Below, piece after piece: positions 25,339 through 39,106 of a stretch of 64,000 nt of DNA (positions within the stretch are counted from its first letter, which is position 1; every line of letters begins with the position of its first letter). The stretch comes from Betaproteobacteria bacterium (GTDB lineage: Bacteria > Pseudomonadota > Gammaproteobacteria > Burkholderiales > Casimicrobiaceae): assembly GCA_016861105.1 (NCBI GenBank), contig BOKS01000001.1, forward strand, positions 682,001-746,000. Direction: 5' to 3'. The position numbers were made by a program, and so were the translations under genes. The notes beneath the pieces are model-generated. The model was given only the letters and a program-made list of their open reading frames with translations, made no database searches and had not been told where the DNA came from.

Positions 25339-26605
25339 CGCGCGACGGCGACGGCGCCCCGCGGCGCTTCGCCGGCGGCGGCAGCACCGCGCGCAGCAGC
25401 CGCTCGGCGTCCGCCTCGGACATGTAGCGCGGCACCGGATAGCTCGTGTCGGCCTCGCGGCACGCCGCCTTCGCGAGCGCCGGGATGTCGTCCTCCCGCA
25501 GCGCCTCGACGTGCCTCGGGATCGCGAGGTCGCGGTTCAGCCGCTCGATCGAACCGACGAGCCGCTCCGCCAGCACCGACGGCCGCGTGCCCGCGCGGCC
25601 GACGCCCGCGTGCACGGCGAGCGCGGCGAGCCGGCGGGTCACCGCGGGGGCCTCGAAGCGCAGCACGTGCGGCAGCAGGATCGCGTTCGCGAGCCCGTGC
25701 GGAACGTGGTAGCGGCCGCCGAGCTGGTGGGCGATCGCGTGGACGTTGCCCACGTTGGCGCGCGTGAACGCCAGGCCGGCGTAGGTCGCCGCCAGCGCCA
25801 TGCGCTCGCGCGCCACGAGGTTGCGTGGCTGCCGGTAGGCGACGCGCAGGTTGCCGTAGATCAGTCGGACCGCCGCGAGCGCCATGCGGTCGGAGTGCGC
25901 GGTGGCCCACTTCGACACGTAGGCCTCGACCGCGTGCGTGAGCGCGTCCAGCCCCGTGGCGGCGGTCACCGGCGTCGGCAGCCCGGTCATCAGGGTGGGG
26001 TCGAGCGCCGCCATCGCGGGCACGAGGCGCGTGTCCGCGATCACGTGCTTGCGCCCGCGCGCCGGATCGGAGATGACCGCCGCCACCGTCACCTCGGAGC
26101 CCGTGCCCGCCGTCGTCGGCACCGCGTACAGCGGGACGGGCGCGCGCAGGCCGCGGAAGTAGCCGACCAGCTTGAGCGGCGGCTTGCGGTTGGCGACCGC
26201 CAGCGCGATCGTCTTCGCGGCGTCCATCGGCGAGCCGCCGCCGAAGGCCACGATGGCGTCGCACCGCTGCCGGCGGTAGAACGCGATGCCCTGCTCGATC
26301 AGCGGGACGGGCGCGTCCGGGGTGATTGCGTCGAACACCGCGTGCTTCGTGCCGCCGGCCGCGAGCGCGGCGATCAGCCCTCGCGCGAGGCCGAGCTGCG
26401 ACACGACGCGGTCGGTCACGATCAGCACCTTGCGGTGGCCGAAGCCGGCCAGCGCCTCGCCCAGGCGCGCGCTCGCCCCCGCGCCGACGAGCAGCACCGG
26501 CTGCGGGATCGGCAGCAGTCCCGTGACCACGCCGGCCGCGCGCATCGCCGCCGACAGCCCCACCGACCGCACGACCTCGGACACGACCCCCGGCATCTCG
26601 ATCAT
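25316..26605 (-). CDS. iron-containing alcohol dehydrogenase
   Basis: Group III Fe-type dehydrogenase of 429 residues, interconverting an alcohol and aldehyde with NAD(P). The nucleotide-binding GGGSPMDAAK and the PTTAGTGSEVT block are present. Metal ligands are the Asp/His set in TGLDALTHAVEAYVSK and in HQLGGRYHVPHGLANAILLPH. The start MIEMPGVVSE follows a GAGGTG site; a GTG 8 codons upstream is possible. It is divergent from an acyl-reductase-like gene, suggesting that the two enzymes handle the same aldehyde. The C-terminal 20 residues are Pro/Arg-rich and overlap paaX. Confidence 0.9.
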   Translation of the reverse strand: MIEMPGVVSEVVRSVGLSAAMRAAGVVTGLLPIPQPVLLVGAGASARLGEALAGFGHRKVLIVTDRVVSQLGLARGLIAALAAGGTKHAVFDAITPDAPVPLIEQGIAFYRRQRCDAIVAFGGGSPMDAAKTIALAVANRKPPLKLVGYFRGLRAPVPLYAVPTTAGTGSEVTVAAVISDPARGRKHVIADTRLVPAMAALDPTLMTGLPTPVTAATGLDALTHAVEAYVSKWATAHSDRMALAAVRLIYGNLRVAYRQPRNLVARERMALAATYAGLAFTRANVGNVHAIAHQLGGRYHVPHGLANAILLPHVLRFEAPAVTRRLAALAVHAGVGRAGTRPSVLAERLVGSIERLNRDLAIPRHVEALREDDIPALAKAACREADTSYPVPRYMSEADAERLLRAVLPPPAKRRGAPSPSRVTPARTG

Positions 26606-26728
26606 CGCCACCTCGCGCGCCTTCGCCACCAGCGACTGTGCACCAGAAGGCGCGGCCCGCGCACGCCGCAAGCGCCGAAAGTCGACCAGGATCAAAGGAA
26701 GGCGGGCCCGCGGGCGCGCAGCGCGTCC

Positions 26729-26789
26729 TACAATCGGCCGGAGGGGCGCGCGCGGCGCACCGTCCGTGCACGCGCGTGCCGCAAGGAGG
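26729..26789 (+). promoter_or_regulatory. candidate minus-10 and Shine-Dalgarno of the acyl-reductase-like gene
   Basis: TACAAT (26729-26734) is a good sigma70 minus-10 and lies about 60 bp before the start; no good minus-35 is seen. AAGGAGG (26783-26789) is a full Shine-Dalgarno but only 3 nt from the ATG at 26793, an unusually short gap. Confidence 0.4.
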
Positions 26790-26792
26790 CGC

Positions 26793-29009
26793 ATGAAGAC
26801 CGTCGTGGGCATCAGCCTGGGCAAAGGCGACCAGGATTTCGCGTTCCGCACCCGGTTCATGGGCGAGGCGTTCGACGTCCGGCGCATCGGCACCAACGGC
26901 AGCCTCGCGCAGGCCGTGAAGCTCGCCCGGCACTGGGAGCGCCGCGCCGACGCGATCGGCCTGGGCGTGGTGAAGGACAGCTACACGGTCGGTTCGCGCC
27001 ACTTCGTCGAGAAGGACAGCGTCCGCCTGCGCAGCGCCGTGACGCTCGTGCCCGCCACCACGGGCGGCCGGCTGGGGGACATCCTGCAGGAGTGGGCGCT
27101 GCGCCACGTGCAGGGCAAGCTCGGCGGCTACTTCAACAACGCCAACGTGCTCTTCTTCTCCGGGCGGACGCACTACAAGCTCGCGCAGGCGATGGCGGAG
27201 TTCACGCCCAACCTGCAGTTCGCCGACGCGCTGCTGCAGCTCGGCGTGCCGAAGATGCTGACCTCGCTGGACATGCTCGAGCTGTACGCGAGCGGAGCGC
27301 ACTACGTGCTCGACTGGACGCCCGACGCCCTCGTCGGCTCGGCGCCGGTCCGGGAGTGGACGCGCTACGTCCTGCGCAAGGCGATGCGCGACGCGACGGT
27401 CGTCGTCGCGCCGGTGCACGAGCTCGATCGCTTCGGCCGCGAGGAGCTCGCGGGCAAGATCGTCGTGACCTCGACGGTCAACGACCATCGCCTCGCGCGG
27501 TTCAAGGCGAAGCGCGTCGCGACCGTGATCGACGGGGCGCCGCTGGTGCAGGGGCACGTGCTGGGCCCGAGCCTGCTCGACGCGATGATCGTCGCGGCGA
27601 CGGGGAAGGCGCCGGAGGACATCCTCGAGGACGACTACCTCGCGATCATCGGCGAGCTCGGGCTGGAGCCGCGCGTCCTGCAGCCGGGCGGGTTCAGGCG
27701 CGTCAACCGCTTCGCGTTCGTCATCCACCCGCTGTCGCAGGAGTACTTCAAGAACGTCAAGCCGATCGAGCTCCTGTCGCAGGTGTCGCCGCCGATCCTG
27801 ATGGACACCGTCGAGAAGGTGATGGCCTACGCCCCCCCGTTCGTCTACTCGAAGGTGACGGGCATCCGCTCGCCCACGGGCGTCGAGGCCGAGGGCTGGC
27901 TCATCTCGGTCGGCGGCACGCCGCGGGAGATCATGGGCCACAGTCCCGAGTTCACCTACCGGCGGCTGCTGGACGCGGCGCGGATGGCGCGCCGGCTCGG
28001 CGCGCAGATCATGGGGCTGGGGGCCTTCACCAAGGTCGTCGGCGACGCCGGCCTGACGGTCGCGCGTCGCGCCCCGCTGCCCATCACCACCGGGAACAGC
28101 TACAGCGCGTCCGGCGCGCTGTGGGCGGCGCACGACGCGGTGCTGAAGCTCGGGCTCGTGAAGAAGCCGCGGCGCGGCGAGAAGGTCGCGCTCAAGGCCA
28201 TGGTCGTCGGCGCGACCGGCGCGATCGGCTCGGTCTGCGCGCGGCTGCTCGCCATGGTCGCCGAGGAGGTGTACCTCGTCTCGCCGGAGACGGCGAAGCT
28301 GCTCGCGCTGAAGGAGTCGATCGCGAAGGAGGCGCCCGACGCGAAGCTCGTCCTGTCGGCGCGCGCGGACAAGGACATCGCCGGCATGGACATGATCGTC
28401 ACCGCGACGTCGGGCGCCGGCAAGAAGGTCCTCGACATCACCCGCGTGAAGCCGGGCTGCGTGATCACCGACGTCGCGCGCCCGCTCGACCTGCCTCCGG
28501 AGGAGGTGGCGAAGCGTCCCGACGTGCTGGTCATCGAGTCCGGCGAGATCCTCCTGCCCGGGCGCGTGTCGATGAAGAACATCGGCCTGCCGAAGAACGT
28601 CGCGTACGCCTGCCTGGCCGAGACCATCGTGCTCGCGCTGGAAGGCCGCTTCGAGAACTTCACCGTCGGCCGCAGCATCGAGTGGGAGAAGGTCCGCGAG
28701 ATCTACCGGCTCGGCCGCAAGCACGGCATGAAGCTCGCCGCCATCTCCGGCGTGAACGGTCCGTTCACCGACGCCGACATCCGCCGCGTGCGCCGGCTCG
28801 CGCTCGCGGCCCGCGCACGCGCCGCCGCCGAGGCGTCGCCGGCGGGCGCGTCCGAAGTGCCGGCGAAGCGCGGCCCGCCGGTGTCCAAGGGCGTGGCGGC
28901 GGGCGCCGCCAGGCGGCGTGCCGCGGGACCGGCCGCGAAGGCGGCGCCCGCGAAGCGGCCGGGCGCGCGCCGCGGCAAGGCTGTCGTGCGCAGCGCGACG
29001 CCGGCCTGA
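26793..29009 (+). CDS. acyl-ACP/acyl-CoA reductase-like protein with novel N-terminal domain and basic tail
   Basis: A 738-residue soluble protein in three parts. Residues about 300-655 resemble cyanobacterial long-chain acyl-ACP reductase (AAR): start RFAFVIHPLS, MGLGAFTKVVGDAGL, LPITTGNSYSASGALWA, NADPH motif VVGATGAIGS (471-480) and NVAYACLAETIVLALEGRFE, where C607 matches the catalytic Cys of AAR. Residues 1-300 form a domain I do not recognise (GYFNNANVLFFSGRTHYKLA). Residues about 665-738 are an Ala/Lys/Arg/Pro-rich histone H1-like tail. Divergent Fe-alcohol dehydrogenase suggests acyl thioester to aldehyde to alcohol. Substrate is inference; shikimate-dehydrogenase-like annotation is an alternative. 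Confidence 0.72.
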   Translation: MKTVVGISLGKGDQDFAFRTRFMGEAFDVRRIGTNGSLAQAVKLARHWERRADAIGLGVVKDSYTVGSRHFVEKDSVRLRSAVTLVPATTGGRLGDILQEWALRHVQGKLGGYFNNANVLFFSGRTHYKLAQAMAEFTPNLQFADALLQLGVPKMLTSLDMLELYASGAHYVLDWTPDALVGSAPVREWTRYVLRKAMRDATVVVAPVHELDRFGREELAGKIVVTSTVNDHRLARFKAKRVATVIDGAPLVQGHVLGPSLLDAMIVAATGKAPEDILEDDYLAIIGELGLEPRVLQPGGFRRVNRFAFVIHPLSQEYFKNVKPIELLSQVSPPILMDTVEKVMAYAPPFVYSKVTGIRSPTGVEAEGWLISVGGTPREIMGHSPEFTYRRLLDAARMARRLGAQIMGLGAFTKVVGDAGLTVARRAPLPITTGNSYSASGALWAAHDAVLKLGLVKKPRRGEKVALKAMVVGATGAIGSVCARLLAMVAEEVYLVSPETAKLLALKESIAKEAPDAKLVLSARADKDIAGMDMIVTATSGAGKKVLDITRVKPGCVITDVARPLDLPPEEVAKRPDVLVIESGEILLPGRVSMKNIGLPKNVAYACLAETIVLALEGRFENFTVGRSIEWEKVREIYRLGRKHGMKLAAISGVNGPFTDADIRRVRRLALAARARAAAEASPAGASEVPAKRGPPVSKGVAAGAARRRAAGPAAKAAPAKRPGARRGKAVVRSATPA

Positions 29010-29043
29010 CGCGCGGCCGCGCGCCGGGGGCGCGGCCGCGCGT
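29009..29043. terminator. 14-bp GC hairpin at the 3' end of the acyl-reductase-like gene
   Basis: A perfect 14-bp stem (29009-29022 with 29030-29043, arms ACGCGCGGCCGCGC and its complement) with a 7-nt loop begins at the last base of the stop codon. No T-run follows, so it may be a mRNA 3'-end stabiliser or a GC-type terminator rather than a classical one. Confidence 0.55.
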
Positions 29044-29056
29044 GGTAACGTGCCGC

Positions 29057-30214
29057 GTGGTCCCGCACGTCGCCGGCGCGGGGACGAGCGCCCCGCACCG
29101 CATCCTTCGTCCGCCCGTGCGCGCCGCCGCGCTGGCCGTTGCGCTCGTGCTCGCCGGCTGCGCCGTGGAGCCGCCACGCCCGCCGCCGATCCCGGCGAGC
29201 GAGGGGCGCGCTTTCGTCGCGCGCCTGCTGCCCGCGCACGTGCGCGACCGTCCGGGCTGGGCGACCGACGTCTACGCGGCCATCGCGGCGCTTGACCTGC
29301 CGGCGACGGCCGAGAACGTGTGCGCGATCCTCGCGGTGACCGAGCAGGAGTCGAGCTACCGGGCCGACCCGCCGGTGCCGGGATTGCCGGCGATCGCGTG
29401 GAAGGAGATCGAGCGCCAGCGCGAGCGTGCCGGCATCCCGCGCGCGGTGCTCGACGCCGCGCTCGCGCTGGAGTCGCCGGACGGCCGCAGCTACAAGGCG
29501 CGGCTGGACGCGGTGCGCACCGAGCGCGCGCTGTCCGCGATCTTCGAGGACTTCATCGGCATCGTGCCGCTGGCCAAGCCGTTCCTCGCGAGCCGCAATC
29601 CCGTGCGCACCGGCGGGCCGATGCAGGTGTCGATCGCCTTCGCCGAGGCGCACGCGCGCGCGCGCCCGTATCCGTATCCGATCGAGCGGGACGTCCGGCA
29701 CGAGGTCTTCACGCGTCGCGGCGGGCTGTACTTCGGCACGGCGCACCTGCTCGACTACGCGGCGCCGTACGACCGCCACCTCCACCGCTTCGCCGACTTC
29801 AACGCCGGCCGCTACGCGAGCCGCAACGCCGCGTTCCAGCGCGCGGTGACCGGGCTGACCGGCATTCCGCTCGCCCTCGACGGCGACCTGCTGCGCTACG
29901 ACGGCGAGCGGGCCGTCCGCGAGAGCGGCCACACCGAGAGCGCGGTGCGCGTGCTCGGCGGCCGCATCGACATGAACGCGGCCGAGATCCGCCGCGACCT
30001 CGAGCGCGCGCGCGAGGCCGACTTCGAGCGGACGCGGCTCTACGCCCGGGTGTTCGACCTCGCCGACCGCGCCGCGGGGAAACGCGTGCCGCGCGCGGTC
30101 GTGCCGGACATCCCGCTCAGGAGCCCGAAATTCACGCGGCCGCTGACGACCGCCTGGTTCGCGCAGCGCGTGCAGACGCGCTTCGCCGCCTGCCTCGGGC
30201 GCGCCGGCGCGTGA
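29057..30214 (+). CDS. DUF1615 family lipoprotein
   Basis: A 385-residue protein from GTG 29057, or 365 residues from GTG 29117; neither has a clear ribosome-binding site. A signal with lipobox (AVALVLAGC) indicates outer- or inner-membrane anchoring. The body matches DUF1615: TAENVCAILAVTEQESSYRADP, FIGIVPLAKPFLASRNPVRTGG-type block, MQVSIAFAEAH, REVFTRRGGLYFGTAHLLDY and FADFNAGRYASRNAAFQ. The ExxSSYRADP segment recalls the active-site Glu of lysozyme-like folds, so a role in peptidoglycan is possible, but no activity is established for the family as far as I know. Confidence 0.8.
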   Translation: MVPHVAGAGTSAPHRILRPPVRAAALAVALVLAGCAVEPPRPPPIPASEGRAFVARLLPAHVRDRPGWATDVYAAIAALDLPATAENVCAILAVTEQESSYRADPPVPGLPAIAWKEIERQRERAGIPRAVLDAALALESPDGRSYKARLDAVRTERALSAIFEDFIGIVPLAKPFLASRNPVRTGGPMQVSIAFAEAHARARPYPYPIERDVRHEVFTRRGGLYFGTAHLLDYAAPYDRHLHRFADFNAGRYASRNAAFQRAVTGLTGIPLALDGDLLRYDGERAVRESGHTESAVRVLGGRIDMNAAEIRRDLERAREADFERTRLYARVFDLADRAAGKRVPRAVVPDIPLRSPKFTRPLTTAWFAQRVQTRFAACLGRAGA

Positions 30215-30230
30215 CGCGCGCGCGGGACGG

Positions 30231-30869
30231 TCAGGGCGCCAGCCGCTCGCGCAGCCAGCCGCCGTCGGCCTGCAGCGTGTAGCGCAGCCGGTCGTGCAGC
30301 CGGCTCGCGCGCCCCTGCCAGAACTCGAAGCGGTCGGGGACGAGCCGGTAGCCGCCCCAGTGCGGCGGCCGCGGCGGCGCGAGCAGGTACTTGGCGCCGA
30401 TGCGCGCAGCCTCGGCGACCAGCACAGCGCGCGAGGCGATGACGCGGCTCTGCGGCGAGGCCCAGGCGCCGATCCGCGAGTCGAGCGGCCGCGTGGCGAA
30501 GTAGGCGTCCGACTCCTCGTCGGCGGTCTTCGCGACGCGGCCTTCGATGCGCACGACGCGCTCGAGCTCGGGCCAGTGGAACTGGAGCGCCGCCTGCGGA
30601 TTCGCCGCGAGCTCCTGCGCCTTGCGGCTCTCGTAGTTGGTGTAGAACACGAACCCCGCGTTGTCGCACCCCTTCAGCAGCACGACGCGCGTCGACGGCC
30701 GGCCGTCGGCGCCGACCGTGGCCAGCGTCATCGCGTTGGGATCGGGCAGCCGCGCCGCGATCGCGTCCTGCAGCCAGCGCTCGAACTGCTGCAGCGGGAC
30801 GCTCGCTGCCGCGTCCTCGTCGAGCTCCGCCCGCTCGTAGCTGCGGCGCAGGTCGCGCAGGCCGCTCAC
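30231..30869 (-). CDS. pdxH: pyridoxamine 5'-phosphate oxidase
   Basis: FMN oxidase of 212 residues that makes pyridoxal 5'-phosphate from the pyridoxamine or pyridoxine phosphate. Family blocks: [65 protein letters not shown] and the C-terminal [14 protein letters not shown]. Length is exactly typical. The start is GTG ([16 protein letters not shown]). It lies 28 bp after the end of gnd on the same strand and may be co-transcribed with it. Confidence 0.96.
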   Translation of the reverse strand: MSGLRDLRRSYERAELDEDAAASVPLQQFERWLQDAIAARLPDPNAMTLATVGADGRPSTRVVLLKGCDNAGFVFYTNYESRKAQELAANPQAALQFHWPELERVVRIEGRVAKTADEESDAYFATRPLDSRIGAWASPQSRVIASRAVLVAEAARIGAKYLLAPPRPPHWGGYRLVPDRFEFWQGRASRLHDRLRYTLQADGGWLRERLAP

Positions 30870-30897
30870 CGGACCGACTCCTCGCGTCGCATCGGCA

Positions 30898-32370
30898 TCA
30901 CGGTCGCGGCGCGCGCCGGCGCTCGAGCCACTCGGTGTGGAACGCGGCCGCGTCGTCGACGCGCTGGTAGGTGTGCGCGCCGAAGTAGTCGCGCTGGGCC
31001 TGCAGCAGGTTCGCCGGCAGCCGCTCGCGCCGGTAGCTGTCGTAGTACGCGAGCGCCGTGCCGAACGCCGGCACCGGGATGCCCGTGGACGCCGCTGCGG
31101 CCACGACGGCGCGCCACGCCGGCTGCGCGCGCGCGACGGCGTCGCGGAAGTACGGCGCGAGCAGCAGGTTCTCGAGGTCCGGCCGGGCGTCGAAGGCCTC
31201 CTTGATCCGGTCGAGGAACTGGGCGCGGATGATGCACCCGCCGCGCCACAGCAGCGCGCAGGCGCCGTAGTCGAGGCCCCAGCCGTGCTCGCGGCTCGCC
31301 TCCTGCAGCTGCACGAAGCCCTGCGCGTAGCTGACGATCTTCGACGCGTACAACGCCTGGCGCACGGACTCGACGAAGGCGACCCGGTCGGCGACGAGCT
31401 GGCGCACGCCGCCGCGAAACGCCGCGTTCGCGTCGTCGGCGGGCCCTGGCAGCACGCGGCTCGCTCGCGACCGCGCCTCCTTCTGCGCCGACAGCGCGCG
31501 CGCGAACACGGCCGCCGTCACCAGCGTGCTCGGGACGCCCAGGTCGAGCGCGTGCTGGCTCATCCACTTGCCGGTGCCCTTCGCGCCGGCGACGTCGAGG
31601 ATGCTGTCGACCAGCCAGCCGTCGCCCCGGTCGTCGCGCACGCTGAAGATGTCGCGCGTGATCTCGATCAGGTAGCTCTCGAGCTCGCCGCGGTTCCACG
31701 CGTCGAAGACTTCGTAGAGCTCCGGATTGGAGAGGCCGCCGAGCTCGCGCAGCAGGTGGTAGGCCTCGGCGATGAGCTGCATGTCGCCGTACTCGATGCC
31801 GTTGTGCACCATCTTGACGTAGTGCCCCGCGCCGCGCGGCCCGACCCACTCGCAGCACGGGATGTCGCCGTTCGGGCCCACCTTCGCCGCGATCGACTGC
31901 AGCAGCTCGCGCAGCGGCGGCCACGCCGCGGCAGAGCCGCCGGGCATCAGGCTCGGGCCCTTGAGCGCGCCCTCCTCGCCGCCGGACACGCCGCAGCCGA
32001 CGTAGAGGAAGCCCATGGCCTCGACCTCGCGCGTCCGCCGCTCGGTGTCGAGGAAGTGCGTGTTGCCGCCGTCGATGACGATGTCGCCCGGCGCGAGGTG
32101 GGGGCGCATCTGCGCGATCAGGTCGTCGACCGCGGGGCCGGCCTTCACCAGCATCATCAGCTTGCGCGGGCGCTTGACGGCCGCGACCAGCTCGGCCACG
32201 GTGCGGCAGCCGACGAAGTTGCGGCCCGCCGCGCGGCCGCGCAGGAACGCGTCCACGCGCTCCGTCGACCGGTTGTGGACGGCCACGCGGTAGCCGCGGC
32301 TCTCGACGTTCAGGGCGAGGTTCTCGCCCATGACGGCCAGGCCGACCAGGCCGAAATCGCAGTCGCTCAT
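30898..32370 (-). CDS. gnd: 6-phosphogluconate dehydrogenase, decarboxylating
   Basis: Homodimer-type 490-residue enzyme of the oxidative pentose phosphate pathway, converting 6-phosphogluconate to ribulose 5-phosphate with NADP. The cofactor motif is [15 protein letters not shown]. Substrate-site motifs are [38 protein letters not shown] and [19 protein letters not shown] with the catalytic Lys. The C-terminal domain includes [16 protein letters not shown] and the HTEW end region. No other pentose phosphate gene is nearby. Confidence 0.97.
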   Translation of the reverse strand: MSDCDFGLVGLAVMGENLALNVESRGYRVAVHNRSTERVDAFLRGRAAGRNFVGCRTVAELVAAVKRPRKLMMLVKAGPAVDDLIAQMRPHLAPGDIVIDGGNTHFLDTERRTREVEAMGFLYVGCGVSGGEEGALKGPSLMPGGSAAAWPPLRELLQSIAAKVGPNGDIPCCEWVGPRGAGHYVKMVHNGIEYGDMQLIAEAYHLLRELGGLSNPELYEVFDAWNRGELESYLIEITRDIFSVRDDRGDGWLVDSILDVAGAKGTGKWMSQHALDLGVPSTLVTAAVFARALSAQKEARSRASRVLPGPADDANAAFRGGVRQLVADRVAFVESVRQALYASKIVSYAQGFVQLQEASREHGWGLDYGACALLWRGGCIIRAQFLDRIKEAFDARPDLENLLLAPYFRDAVARAQPAWRAVVAAAASTGIPVPAFGTALAYYDSYRRERLPANLLQAQRDYFGAHTYQRVDDAAAFHTEWLERRRAPRP

Positions 32371-32484
32371 CGTGGTGCCGATCTCCGGGGACAGGCGGCA
32401 AGTATCGCAAAATCGGCCGCGGCGGCTCCGCCCGGGCCGCGCGTGCCGGCGCCGGCGCGGGACGCCCGGAGCGCGCCGGTGCGG

Positions 32485-33657
32485 TCAGCGCTCCCCGACG
32501 AGGCGGAAGGCGGCGACGGGGCGGTCGAAGCCCTTCAGCACGAGCGCTTCGACCGGCTCGAGCGCGAAGCGCTCCTCGAGGCTCGCCTGCGCGCGGCGGT
32601 CCACCAGGACGTGCCCGCCCCTCGCCTCGCCGCACAGCCGCGCCGACAGGTTGACGACGCTGCCGATGGCCGAATAGTCGAAGCGCCCCTCGTAGCCGAC
32701 CGCGCCCAGCGTCGCGTAGCCGCGCGCGATGCCGATGCCGAGCCCGAGGTCGTGGCCGAGCTTGCCCCAGCGCTGCGCGAGCGGCGCGAAGGCCTCCTGC
32801 ATCGCCAGCGCCATGCGCGCGGCGCGCCCGCACGGGTCGTCGATCGGCAGCGGGTCGTTGAAGAAGATCAGGATGCCGTCGCCGGCGAAGTGCGGCACCG
32901 TGCCCTCGTGGGCCGTGATCAGCGGCCCCATCGCCGCGTGGAAGTCGCCCAGCACGCTCATCACCTCCTCCGGCTCGGCGCTGTCGGTGAACGCCGTGAA
33001 GCCGCGCAGGTCGACGAACACGCAGCAGATGTCCCTGCGGTGCGGCGCGAGGAGCGACTGCTCGCCGGCGGACACGATCGCCTCGGCCACCGGCGCGGAG
33101 AAGAAGCGCTTGAGCCGCTGCAGGTGCCCGATCTCAGCAAGCGAAGCGTTCACGCGTTCCTCCAGCGTCGCGTTCCACGCGCGGAGCTCGGCGGCCTGCC
33201 GGGCGACTTCGTCCTGCAGCGACTTGATGCGCAGCAGCGAGCGCACGCGCGCGAACAGCTCGGCCTGGTGGATCGGCTTCTGCAGGAAGTCGTCGGCGCC
33301 CGCCTCGATGCCCTTCACGCGCTCGGCCTGCGGGTCGAGCGAGGTGACCAGCACGACCGGCAGCAGCGCTGTCGCCGGATCCGCGCGCAGCCGGCGGCAG
33401 ACGTCGTAGCCGGAGAGCCCCGGCATCATGATGTCCAGCAGCACCAGGTCCGGGGCCTCGGCCGCGACCTTCGCGAGCCCCTCCTCGCCCGACGCCGCGG
33501 TGATCGCCGCGTAGCCTTTCGCGCCGAGGATGTCGGCGAGCAGCTTGACGTTCTGCGGCGTGTCGTCGACGACGAGCACCTTCGCCGCCCGCGGCGCGGT
33601 GCCGGCCGCCGGCACGAGCGTCCCGTCCCGGTCGCCCGCGGCTCCCGCCGCCGTCAC
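32485..33657 (-). CDS. response regulator with class III adenylate/guanylate cyclase domain
   Basis: A 390-residue cytoplasmic protein: receiver domain (about 25-140, phosphoacceptor D75 in PDLVLLDIMMPG, Lys in FLQKPIHQ), a coiled-coil linker (about 145-180) and a class III nucleotide cyclase domain (about 205-370). Both metal Asp residues are kept (CVFVDLRGFTAF and HFAGDGILIFFND), as are the Asn and Arg of the active site (SVVNLSARLCG). Thus cAMP or cGMP synthesis under phosphorylation control is likely. Start is GTG, overlapping the preceding response regulator stop. Third gene of the kinase operon. Confidence 0.9.
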   Translation of the reverse strand: MTAAGAAGDRDGTLVPAAGTAPRAAKVLVVDDTPQNVKLLADILGAKGYAAITAASGEEGLAKVAAEAPDLVLLDIMMPGLSGYDVCRRLRADPATALLPVVLVTSLDPQAERVKGIEAGADDFLQKPIHQAELFARVRSLLRIKSLQDEVARQAAELRAWNATLEERVNASLAEIGHLQRLKRFFSAPVAEAIVSAGEQSLLAPHRRDICCVFVDLRGFTAFTDSAEPEEVMSVLGDFHAAMGPLITAHEGTVPHFAGDGILIFFNDPLPIDDPCGRAARMALAMQEAFAPLAQRWGKLGHDLGLGIGIARGYATLGAVGYEGRFDYSAIGSVVNLSARLCGEARGGHVLVDRRAQASLEERFALEPVEALVLKGFDRPVAAFRLVGER

Positions 33658-34028
33658 GCCGCCCCCGCGAGGTGGCTGCGCACGGCCTCGAGGAACGGGC
33701 GCAGGCTGATCGGCTTGCCGATGTAGCCGTCGAACCCGGCCTCGACGATCTGGCGGCGGTCGGTCTGCATCACCGACGCGGTGACCGCGACGACCGGGAT
33801 CGACGCGGTGGCGGGGTCGGCGCGCAGCTGCCGCAGCGCCTCGATGCCGCTGATGCCGGGCAGCTGGATGTCCATCAGCACGAGGTCGGGCCCGCGCTCG
33901 CGCGCGAGCCGCACGCCGTCCTCGCCGGTCACCGCCTCGAGCGTCGCGTAGCCCTGCGCCTGCAGGATGTCGCGGGCGAGCTTCATGTTCTTGTCGTTGT
34001 CCTCGACGATCAGGATCGTGGCGGCCAC
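33654..34028 (-). CDS. single-domain response regulator (DivK/CheY-like)
   Basis: A 124-residue receiver without output domain: acidic pair ED at 9-10, phosphoacceptor D53 (DLVLMDIQLPGISG), the Thr in VVAVTASVM and Lys in YIGKPISL. Start GTG. It sits between the five-GAF kinase (16 bp upstream) and the receiver-cyclase (overlapping), so a phosphorelay from the kinase to both receivers is the likely circuit. Confidence 0.92.
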   Translation of the reverse strand: MAATILIVEDNDKNMKLARDILQAQGYATLEAVTGEDGVRLARERGPDLVLMDIQLPGISGIEALRQLRADPATASIPVVAVTASVMQTDRRQIVEAGFDGYIGKPISLRPFLEAVRSHLAGAA

Positions 34029-34044
34029 GGCGCCCTCCCGGGAG

Positions 34045-38553
<4,509 letters not shown>

Positions 38554-38753
38554 GGTCGCGGCCGAAGTCTCCCCCGTCCGGGCGCCGGCCGCAACCGGCG
38601 CCGGCCGGCCCGGAACGGCGCGTCCGGACGTGCGCGCCGCCGCAGCGGACGTCGCCTTGCAGGGGGGATGGCACCGATCCTGCTAAACCAGGCGGGCCGG
38701 CGGGCCCGCGGGGCCCGCATCGCTCTCCCACCCCACCTGCAAGGAGCTCCCCG

Positions 38754-39026
38754 ATGACCGACTCCACGACGCCGCGCGCCGCCGACCTCGATGCCCGCGC
38801 CCGCACCACGATCGACCGTGCCGCCTCGAGCGCCCACGGCGCCGTCGACCGCGCCCACGACACCGTCGACCAGATGCAGCAGCGCGCGCACGACGTGGCC
38901 GACCGCGTGAGCGGCGCGACGAGCCAGCGCGTGCACGACGCGTCGCGGTGGATCGCCGATCACCCGATGAAGGCGCTCGCCGGCGCGCTCGTCGCCGGGT
39001 ACCTCGTCGGCCGCATGCGGCACTGA
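38754..39026 (+). CDS. DUF883-like small membrane-anchored protein (ElaB/YqjD type)
   Basis: A 90-residue protein with an ideal AAGGAG site 7 nt before the ATG. A long amphipathic helical region (AHGAVDRAHDTVDQMQQRAH) is followed by a C-terminal hydrophobic helix with GxxxG-like spacing (MKALAGALVAGYLVGRM). This is the layout of the ElaB/YqjD family, inner-membrane proteins that bind ribosomes in stationary phase. It is divergent from the kinase gene. Confidence 0.8.
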   Translation: MTDSTTPRAADLDARARTTIDRAASSAHGAVDRAHDTVDQMQQRAHDVADRVSGATSQRVHDASRWIADHPMKALAGALVAGYLVGRMRH

Positions 39027-39106
39027 CGACAGGCGACGATCCAGGCGACCCCGGTTCCCGCGGCCACGCGGACCCGGGGGCCGAGGGCGCGCCGCGCGTG
39101 CCGGCG

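Noticed and set aside
24959-29050. Very long plus-strand frame running into the DUF1615 gene
   Set aside because: Only the part after about 29057 has family motifs; the rest runs antisense to the alcohol dehydrogenase and out of frame with paaX and the reductase-like gene.
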